Source of the DNA: Steroidobacteraceae bacterium
Lineage (GTDB): Bacteria; Pseudomonadota; Gammaproteobacteria; Steroidobacterales; Steroidobacteraceae
Length of the DNA: 11,126 nt
Direction: 5' to 3'
NCBI GenBank assembly: GCA_013044085.1
Contig: JABEVI010000038.1
Span: 1 to 11,126, forward strand
Under the pieces are notes generated by a model. It saw nothing but the letters and a program-made list of their open reading frames with translations. It did not search any database and was not told the origin of the DNA. The first letter of the stretch is position 1, and each line of letters begins with the position of its first letter. The position numbers and the translations under genes are program-made. Below, one piece after another: positions 5,746-11,126 of the stretch.

Positions 5746-6546
5746 GTGCAACCGATCAACCTGAACGCTTCGGACATCGCCGCCTGGGCCGTGCGCCTGT
5801 GGTGGCCGATGCTGCGAATCGGCGGCTTCGTCGCCACGGCTCCGCTCATCAGTGCCACTGCGGTGCCGGCCCGCGTCAAGATCGCTTTGACCCTTGCGAT
5901 CGGCTTCCTGCTCGCCCCCTCGGTGCAGGTGCCGGCCGGCTTGTCGATTTTCTCTGCAACGGGTGTGCTCGCCGCCGGCCAGGAGATGATGATCGGTCTG
6001 GCGATCGGCACCGTGGTACAGATCGGCTTCGAGGCGCTGTCGTTCGCCGGGCAGATCATCGCCATGACGATGGGGCTGAGCTTTGCGACGCTCATCGACC
6101 CGCAGCGCGGCGCGAATTCCCCGGCGCTCGGTCAGCTGTTCGTCATCTTCGCGACGCTCCTGTACCTCGCGCTCGACGGCCACCTGCTGCTGCTCGGTGA
6201 ACTCGCCAACAGCTACCGCAGCTTGCCGATCGGCGCCGCACACCTCGACGGAAGACTGGGCCTGGCCGTCGCGCAATGGGGTGGGAGCATTTTCGAAACC
6301 GGCCTGCTGATCGCGCTGCCGGCGGTCATCTCGTTGATCATCGTCAACTTCGCGCTCGGTGTCGTCACCCGCGCCGCGCCGCAACTGAACCTGTTTGGAG
6401 TGGGTTTCCCGCTCACGCTGTTGGCGGGCTTTGTCGTCCTCATCGTCGGTATGAACGGCACATTGGCCGCCTCAAACCGTGTCATCCAAAGCGCCCTGGC
6501 CGCGGTGGCGGAATTGACCGCCGCACCCGTTCCGCGGGTGCCCTGA
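5746..6546 (+). CDS. fliR: Flagellar type III export gate protein FliR
   Basis: FliR is present as one copy per export gate and completes the FliP5-FliQ4-FliR1 core. This 266-residue protein is strongly hydrophobic, with about six membrane segments. Family stretches include LRIGGFVATAPLISATAVPARVK split over two helices, EMMIGLAIGTVVQIGFEALS, GQIIAMTMGLSFATLIDPQRG, and the C-terminal TRAAPQLNLFGVGFPLTLLA. The start is GTG 5746, with GGGACAG-like bases shortly upstream. No in-frame ATG close by fits the family length better. The stop shares one base with the flhB ATG (TGATG). The non-ATG start may lower yield, which would suit a protein needed at one copy per gate; that is inference. Confidence 0.95.
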   Translation: MQPINLNASDIAAWAVRLWWPMLRIGGFVATAPLISATAVPARVKIALTLAIGFLLAPSVQVPAGLSIFSATGVLAAGQEMMIGLAIGTVVQIGFEALSFAGQIIAMTMGLSFATLIDPQRGANSPALGQLFVIFATLLYLALDGHLLLLGELANSYRSLPIGAAHLDGRLGLAVAQWGGSIFETGLLIALPAVISLIIVNFALGVVTRAAPQLNLFGVGFPLTLLAGFVVLIVGMNGTLAASNRVIQSALAAVAELTAAPVPRVP

Positions 6547-7679
6547 TGGCTGAGACCGGCCCGGGCGAACGCACCGAGGAAGCCTCACCACGCAGGCTCC
6601 AGGAGGCGCGCGAGCGCGGCCAGGTGCCGCGCTCGCGCGAACTTGGCATATTCGCGGCCACCTTCGGCGGCGGCGCGGTGTTGGTCGCCGGCGGTGCCGC
6701 GCTCGCTGAGCGGCTCGCGGCGGGCGTGCGCAGCGGACTGTCCATCGATCCGGGGGCGCTCGGGGATCCGCGGTCGATGCTGGCCGCGCTCGCCGGTGCG
6801 ACGCGCGGCGCATTCCTCGGCCTCATGCCTCTCTTCGGCGCGCTGGTCGCATTGGTTTTGCTTGCGGGCGTTGCGCTCGGCGGCTGGAACTTCAGCCCCA
6901 AGGCGTTCTTCCCGGACTTCTCCCGCATGAACCCGATTACCGGCATCCAACGGGTATTCGGCCTCGAGGGATTCACCGAAGTCGCCAAGGCGCTGCTGAA
7001 GGTGGCGCTCGTCGGCGGCGTCTGCGCCGGCGTCATGATGCATCTGTTCGGCGGCGTGCTCGCCCTCGGCCAGATGAGCCCCGTGACCGCCATCGGCCGC
7101 GGTTCGCGACTGCTCGGCTGGGCGTTCCTCTGGTTGTCGGCGTCGCTCGCGCCGATCGCGATCATCGACGTGCCCCTGCAGCTGTTGCAGTTTCACCGCT
7201 CGATGCGCATGACCCGGCAGGAGCTGCGCGACGAGGCCAAGGAGTCCGAGGGCCGGCCCGAGACGCGCCAGCGCATCCGCCAGATGCAGCAGCAGATCGC
7301 ACGCCGGCGCATGATGGCGAAGGTCCCGGGCGCGGACGTGGTGATCGTCAATCCGACGCACTTCGCCGTCGCGCTGAAATACGACGCGAAGAAGATGCGC
7401 GCACCGCGTCTGGTCGCCAAGGGCGTCGATCACGTCGCGTTGAACATCCGGCGCATCGCCGAGGAGCACCGCGTGCCGGTGTTCGAATCGCCGAAACTCG
7501 CCCGTGCGCTGCATCGATCGACGGAGCTCGATCAGGAGATTCCGCCCGGGCTGTACATGGCCGTCGCCCAGGTGCTGTCGTATCTGTTCCGGTTGCGGAC
7601 ACTGCCGCCGACCGCCGCGGCGCGCCTGAAGCGGCCCGAGCCGAGCGTGGGCGATGAGTTCGCCGAGGACGGCGCATGA
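6546..7679 (+). CDS. flhB: Flagellar export substrate-specificity switch protein FlhB
   Basis: FlhB sits on the export gate and switches secretion from rod/hook to filament substrates after cleaving itself. This 377-residue protein has an N-terminal amphipathic start rich in charge (GERTEEASPRRLQEARERGQ), four membrane segments between about 30 and 210, the conserved FSRMNPITGIQRVFGLEGF, and a cytoplasmic domain. The autocleavage motif N269-P270-T271-H272 lies in VIVNPTHFAVALKYD, and its numbering equals that of Salmonella FlhB. The C-terminal piece after cleavage is about 108 residues, including the variable tail. Helix residues before the motif (MTRQELRDEAKESEGRPETR) are typical. The frame is open far upstream inside fliR, so ATG 6546 is set by family length and by its one-base overlap with the fliR stop. 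Confidence 0.97.
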   Translation: MAETGPGERTEEASPRRLQEARERGQVPRSRELGIFAATFGGGAVLVAGGAALAERLAAGVRSGLSIDPGALGDPRSMLAALAGATRGAFLGLMPLFGALVALVLLAGVALGGWNFSPKAFFPDFSRMNPITGIQRVFGLEGFTEVAKALLKVALVGGVCAGVMMHLFGGVLALGQMSPVTAIGRGSRLLGWAFLWLSASLAPIAIIDVPLQLLQFHRSMRMTRQELRDEAKESEGRPETRQRIRQMQQQIARRRMMAKVPGADVVIVNPTHFAVALKYDAKKMRAPRLVAKGVDHVALNIRRIAEEHRVPVFESPKLARALHRSTELDQEIPPGLYMAVAQVLSYLFRLRTLPPTAAARLKRPEPSVGDEFAEDGA

Positions 7680-9754
7680 ACGGCACTCTCGCCAGGCTGG
7701 GCGATTTCGCGCGCAACGGCCTCGGCGTGCCGCTGATCGTGATGGCCGTGCTGGCCATGATGGTGCTGCCGCTGCCGCCGTTCCTGCTCGACATCTTCTT
7801 CACGTTCAACATCTCCCTGTCGCTCGTGATCCTGCTGGCGGTCATGTATGTGCGGCGCGCGCTGGAATTCGCCGCCTTCCCGACGGTGCTGCTCGGCGCG
7901 ACCTTGTTGCGGCTGGGCTTGAACGTCGCCTCGACCCGCATCGTGCTCCTGAACGGCAACACCGGAGCGCACGCAGCCGGCAACGTGATCGCGGCCTTCG
8001 GCCAGTTCGTCGTCGGTGGCGACTACGCCGTCGGCATGGTGGTGTTCATCGTGCTCGTGATCATCAATTTCGTGGTGATCACCAAGGGCTCCGGGCGAAT
8101 TTCGGAGGTGAGCGCGCGTTTTACCCTCGACGCAATGCCCGGCCGGCAGATGGCGATCGACGCTGATCTGAACGCCGGCATCATCACGCAGGCCGAGGCG
8201 GTGACCCGTCGTCAGGAAATCCGCGAGGAAGCCGATTTCTACGGCGCCATGGACGGTGCCAGCAAGTTCATCCGCGGCGACGCCGTCGCCGGCATCCTGA
8301 TCGTGTTCATCAACCTGTTCGGCGGCACCGTGATCGGCGCGACCCAACACGGCATGTCGCTCGCGGATGCGGGCAAGACCTACGCGCTGTTGACGATCGG
8401 CGACGGGCTGGTGGCGCAGATTCCCTCGTTGTTGCTGTCCGTGTCGGTCGCGATCCTGGTGACACGCGTGTCCCGTCCGCACGACATGGGTCAGCAGATC
8501 ATGGCGCAGGTTCTCGGTCAGCCGCGCGCGCTCGCGGTCACGGCAGGAATCTTGGGGCTGCTCGGCATCATCCCCGGGATGCCGAACCTGGTGTTTCTCT
8601 CGATGGCCGCACTGTGCGGGACCGGTGCCTTCTTTCTGGTCAAGCAGCGTACCGCGCAGCAGGCGGCGGCGTCCGCCCCGGCGGCGCAAGCGCCGAAGCC
8701 CTCGGCCGATCAGCGTGAACTTTCCTGGGATGACGTCGAGCAGGTCGATCTGATCGGCCTCGAGGTCGGCTACCGGTTGATTCCGCTGGTCGATCGCAAT
8801 CAGGGCGGCGAACTGATGGGTCGGATCAAGGGGGTCCGCAAGAAATTGTCCGAAGATCTCGGCTTCCTGATCCAGGCCGTGCACATCCGCGACAATCTCG
8901 AACTGGCGCCGAATGCGTACCGCATCACCATCCTCGGCGCCCCGGTGGGCGAAGCCGAAGTGTTCGCCGACCGGGAGCTTGCCATCAATCCGGGGCAGAT
9001 CTCCGGCAGCATTCCGGGTACGCCGACCAAGGATCCGGCCTTCGGACTGGCGGCGGTGTGGATCGACAAGGCGCGGCGCGAACAGGCCCAGGCGCAAGGC
9101 TACACCGTCGTCGATGCGAGCAGCGTGATCGCAACGCACCTCAGCCACATCCTGCAGACCCATGCGCACGAACTGCTCGGTCACGAGGAGGTGCAACAGC
9201 TGCTCAACCGCCTCGGCAAGAGCGCGCCGAAGCTCGTCGAGGATTTGGTGCCGAAGCTGCTGCCCATGAGCGTGGTCGTCAAGGTGTTGCAAAGCCTCCT
9301 GCAGGAGCGCGTGTCGATTCGCAACCTGCGTTCGATCTGCGAGGCGCTCGCCGAGCTCGCGCCGAAGACGCAGGAGCCGGCCGCGTTGGTCGCGGCGGCG
9401 CGCATCGCGCTCGGGCGCTCGATCGTGCAGAGCGTTGGCGGCTTGCGCGAGGAGCTGCCGGTGATCACGCTCGATGCAGGGCTCGAGCAGACGCTGCAGG
9501 ATTCGATGGCCGGGGGCGGGGAATCAGGCCCTGGATTCGAGCCCGGGCTTGCCGACCGCATTCAAAAGTCCCTGATCGACAGCGCACGACGTCAGGAGGC
9601 CGCCGGCGAGCCGGCGGTGCTGCTGGTCGGGCCGCGGATCAGGCCGTGGGTCGCGCGCCTGATGCGCCACGCCACACCGAATCTCGCGGTCCTCGCCTAC
9701 AACGAAATCCCTGAGAACCGGCGCGTGCGTGTGATCGCGGCGGTCGGCCGATGA
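7676..9754 (+). CDS. flhA: Flagellar export gate protein FlhA
   Basis: FlhA forms the nonameric export-gate ring that uses the proton gradient and receives chaperone-substrate complexes on its large cytoplasmic domain. This 692-residue copy has about eight membrane segments in the first 330 residues, and the FHIPEP-family loop with RISEVSARFTLDAMPGRQ and MAIDADLNAG (159-168). An Ala/Pro linker (about 333-350) leads to a cytoplasmic domain starting near LSWDDVEQVDLIGLEVGYRL and running to the C-terminus. It also shows LFGGTVIGATQHGMS, EELPVITLDAGLEQ and RPWVARLMRH, all usual in FlhA. ATG 7676 overlaps the flhB stop as ATGA, so flhA looks part of the fliL-started operon; in Pseudomonas it heads a separate unit. 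No odd features were seen. Confidence 0.97.
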   Translation: MNGTLARLGDFARNGLGVPLIVMAVLAMMVLPLPPFLLDIFFTFNISLSLVILLAVMYVRRALEFAAFPTVLLGATLLRLGLNVASTRIVLLNGNTGAHAAGNVIAAFGQFVVGGDYAVGMVVFIVLVIINFVVITKGSGRISEVSARFTLDAMPGRQMAIDADLNAGIITQAEAVTRRQEIREEADFYGAMDGASKFIRGDAVAGILIVFINLFGGTVIGATQHGMSLADAGKTYALLTIGDGLVAQIPSLLLSVSVAILVTRVSRPHDMGQQIMAQVLGQPRALAVTAGILGLLGIIPGMPNLVFLSMAALCGTGAFFLVKQRTAQQAAASAPAAQAPKPSADQRELSWDDVEQVDLIGLEVGYRLIPLVDRNQGGELMGRIKGVRKKLSEDLGFLIQAVHIRDNLELAPNAYRITILGAPVGEAEVFADRELAINPGQISGSIPGTPTKDPAFGLAAVWIDKARREQAQAQGYTVVDASSVIATHLSHILQTHAHELLGHEEVQQLLNRLGKSAPKLVEDLVPKLLPMSVVVKVLQSLLQERVSIRNLRSICEALAELAPKTQEPAALVAAARIALGRSIVQSVGGLREELPVITLDAGLEQTLQDSMAGGGESGPGFEPGLADRIQKSLIDSARRQEAAGEPAVLLVGPRIRPWVARLMRHATPNLAVLAYNEIPENRRVRVIAAVGR

Positions 9755-9770
9755 ATGCCCGCTTGATTGC

Positions 9771-9777
9771 AAAGAGG
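9771..9777 (+). promoter_or_regulatory. Ribosome-binding site that decides the flhF start
   Basis: AAAGAGG lies five bases before ATG 9783. An in-frame GTG at 9777 shares its last G and would leave no ribosome-binding site, so ATG 9783 is preferred. It also gives the family N-terminus MKIKRY. The 28-base flhA-flhF gap shows no promoter elements that I can recognise. Confidence 0.65.
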
Positions 9778-9782
9778 TGCAC

Positions 9783-11018
9783 ATGAAGATAAAGCGCTAC
9801 ATCGCCGCCAGCATGCGGCTCGCGTTGGCCGAGGTCCGGCAGGAACAGGGCCCCGAAGCCGTGATTCTTTCCAGTCGGCGGACCGAGGAAGGCATCGAGG
9901 TCATTGCTGCCGTCGACTACGACGAGACGCTAATCGCGGATACAGGTCGGCGGCGCGAGGCGGCCGCGGCGCCGACCCCGGTCGTGGCTGAGCCCGTCGC
10001 CCCGAAGCCGGCGGCCGCGGCGGTGCGCCCGGTACGCGAGGCCGCTCGACCGGTCGTGGTGCCGCCGCCGCCGGGCGCGGATCTCTCCTACCAGGATATG
10101 CGGCGCGAGTTGCAGGATATGCGCCGGCTGCTGGAAGGTGGGCTGGCGAATCTCGCCTGGAGTGGCACCCGCGCGGCCGAGCCTCTGAAAGCGCGCGTGC
10201 TCGAGGAGTTGACGGCGCTCGACATCACACCGGACGTGGCGATGAAAATCGCCGCCTCGACGCCGCGTGACACGCGTTTTGCCGATCCGGCGCGCATCCC
10301 GCTGGCGTTGCTCGCCAAATCCCTGCCGCTGATCGAGGATACGACCTGTCTGCGCGGCGGCGTCGCGGCCGTCGTCGGACCGACCGGCGTCGGCAAGACG
10401 ACCACCATCGCGAAGCTCGCAGCCCGCTGGTGCGTAAGCAATGCGGCCGATGATCTCGCGCTAGTCAGCACCGACGGTTTTAGAATCGGCGCCCGCGAGC
10501 AGTTGCGCACCTATGCCCGCATCCTTGGTGTGCCGATGCACGCGGCCGACGGCGCGGCCGACCTCGCCCGGGTGCTCGAACGCCTGCGTGGCAAGAAACT
10601 GGTGTTGATCGACACGGCCGGATTCGGGCCGCGCGACCCGGGCCTCGCCGAACAGCTCGAGGTTCTCAAGACCGGCGCCGCCCACGCGCGCTATTTTCTG
10701 GCGCTTCCCGCCCAGGGAGAGGCACATGCCTTGCGGGAGGCGGCCACGGCCTTCGCGGGGCTCGCGCCGGCTGCGTGCATTCTGACCAAGATCGACGAGG
10801 CGGCAAGCCTCGGTGCGGCGCTGTCGACCGCGGTCCGCCATGGCTTGCCGATCGCCTACCTTTGCAACGGCCAGCGTGTACCGGAGGATCTGCACGCGGC
10901 TCACCGGCGGCGTATCTGGCTCGTGAAGGTCGCTTCCTGCTTGAAGCAGAACGTGTCCCCGCATCGCGACGAAAGCTCTCTCGCACGCCATTTCGGCGGA
11001 GTTCAACACCATGCATGA
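9783..11018 (+). CDS. flhF: Flagellar biosynthesis GTPase FlhF (SRP family)
   Basis: FlhF is an SRP-type GTPase that marks the cell pole for assembly of the first flagellar parts, with FlhG as its activator. This copy has 411 residues. The N-terminal B domain starts MKIKRYIAASMRLALAEVRQ and contains GPEAVILSSRR and AAVDYD. A Pro/Ala-rich linker (about 60-102) follows, then a short charged helix (about 103-125) with a duplicated QDMRR, an N domain, and the G domain. GTPase motifs: G1 GPTGVGKTTT (199-208), STDGFRIGAREQLRTYA, G3 DTAGFGPRD (277-285), and G4 TKID (335-338) in LTKIDEAASLGAAL. The near-C-terminal GLPIAYLCNGQRVPEDLHAA is characteristic. In G3 a Phe stands where Met is common. The last eight bases overlap the start of flhG, matching the functional pairing. 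Confidence 0.95.
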   Translation: MKIKRYIAASMRLALAEVRQEQGPEAVILSSRRTEEGIEVIAAVDYDETLIADTGRRREAAAAPTPVVAEPVAPKPAAAAVRPVREAARPVVVPPPPGADLSYQDMRRELQDMRRLLEGGLANLAWSGTRAAEPLKARVLEELTALDITPDVAMKIAASTPRDTRFADPARIPLALLAKSLPLIEDTTCLRGGVAAVVGPTGVGKTTTIAKLAARWCVSNAADDLALVSTDGFRIGAREQLRTYARILGVPMHAADGAADLARVLERLRGKKLVLIDTAGFGPRDPGLAEQLEVLKTGAAHARYFLALPAQGEAHALREAATAFAGLAPAACILTKIDEAASLGAALSTAVRHGLPIAYLCNGQRVPEDLHAAHRRRIWLVKVASCLKQNVSPHRDESSLARHFGGVQHHA

Positions 11019-11126
11019 CCACCGATTACCGCGCAATCAGGCCGACAATCTCGCACGCCTGAACGCCGCACGACCCGTCAAGGTGCTCGCCGTCACGGGC
11101 GGCAAGGGCGGCGTCGGCAAGACGAC
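11011..11126 (+). CDS. flhG: Flagellar number regulator FlhG (MinD/ParA-like ATPase), 5' end only
   Basis: FlhG (also FleN or YlxH) is a MinD-like ATPase that limits flagellar number and stimulates FlhF. Only 38 complete codons are present before the right edge. They show an N-terminal helix with NQADNLARL (9-17), resembling the DQAxxLR activation motif, then a beta strand VKVLAVTGG and the deviant Walker A loop GGKGGVGKT (30-38), which continues past the window. ATG 11011 is chosen because it gives this frame, overlaps the flhF stop by eight bases and places the helix at the very N-terminus. The other nearby ATG (11015) is in a different frame that soon closes. The identity is firm from motif and position; the rest of the protein cannot be judged. 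Confidence 0.88.
   Translation, partial: MHDHRLPRNQADNLARLNAARPVKVLAVTGGKGGVGKT

Noticed and set aside
7532..9292. A 586-codon open frame on the minus strand opposite flhA
   Set aside because: It is antisense to a well-conserved flhA, with low-complexity His/Gln/Asp/Arg-rich translation. It is explained by GC-rich codon use of the true gene.
9777..9782. GTG 9777 as the flhF start
   Set aside because: It overlaps the ribosome-binding site and would add two residues before the conserved MKIKR start.
10775..11062. A 95-codon plus-strand frame across the flhF-flhG junction
   Set aside because: It overlaps the flhF G4 motif and the flhG start in another frame and has no family-like sequence.
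1..11126. The possibility that the window holds an undescribed defence, mobile or biosynthetic system
   Set aside because: Nearly all of the DNA is accounted for by a two-component system and a standard flagellar gene run with tight junctions. I saw no foreign-looking insert, long repeats, integrase, toxin-antitoxin pair or array.

Overview
The window comes from a high-GC bacterium. It is most likely a gammaproteobacterium with polar flagella, because a flhF-flhG pair sits downstream of flhA and the flagellar genes follow the order seen in Pseudomonas- and Xanthomonas-like bacteria, under a recognisable sigma-54 promoter. The order or genus cannot be fixed from the sequence alone.

Layout. 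Positions 1-113 hold the 5' end of a minus-strand gene, probably for a membrane-associated protein, that continues outside the window. A 95-base divergent intergenic region follows. Next is a two-component system on the plus strand: an OmpR/PhoB-type response regulator (209-892) overlapping by one base a GTG-started transmembrane sensor histidine kinase (892-2271). The 172-base gap at 2272-2443 is the only substantial non-coding stretch. It contains, in order, a short hairpin after the kinase stop, a 9-base-arm inverted repeat, an IHF-like site in AT-rich DNA, a well-matched -24/-12 promoter (GG-N10-GC), and a GC-rich hairpin starting almost at the predicted transcription start and ending just before the fliL ribosome-binding site.

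From 2444 to the right edge all genes are flagellar and on the plus strand: fliL, fliM, fliN, fliO, fliP, fliQ, fliR, flhB, flhA, flhF and the start of flhG. They encode the stator-associated FliL, two C-ring/switch proteins (FliM, FliN), the export-gate assembly factor FliO, the complete membrane export gate (FliP, FliQ, FliR, FlhB, FlhA), and the FlhF GTPase/FlhG ATPase pair that sets flagellar position and number. Most junctions overlap by one to eight bases, usually as ATGA. The largest gaps are 13 bases (fliQ-fliR) and 28 bases (flhA-flhF), so the whole block looks like one operon read from the promoter before fliL.

I found no mobile elements, CRISPR arrays, tRNA or rRNA genes, and no clear sign of an undescribed system. 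This is mainly a conserved flagellar locus. The points worth a second look are the composite fliL promoter region, a FliM with an altered CheY-binding segment, a FlhG N-terminus that departs from the usual activation motif, and an unassigned two-component system next to the operon.
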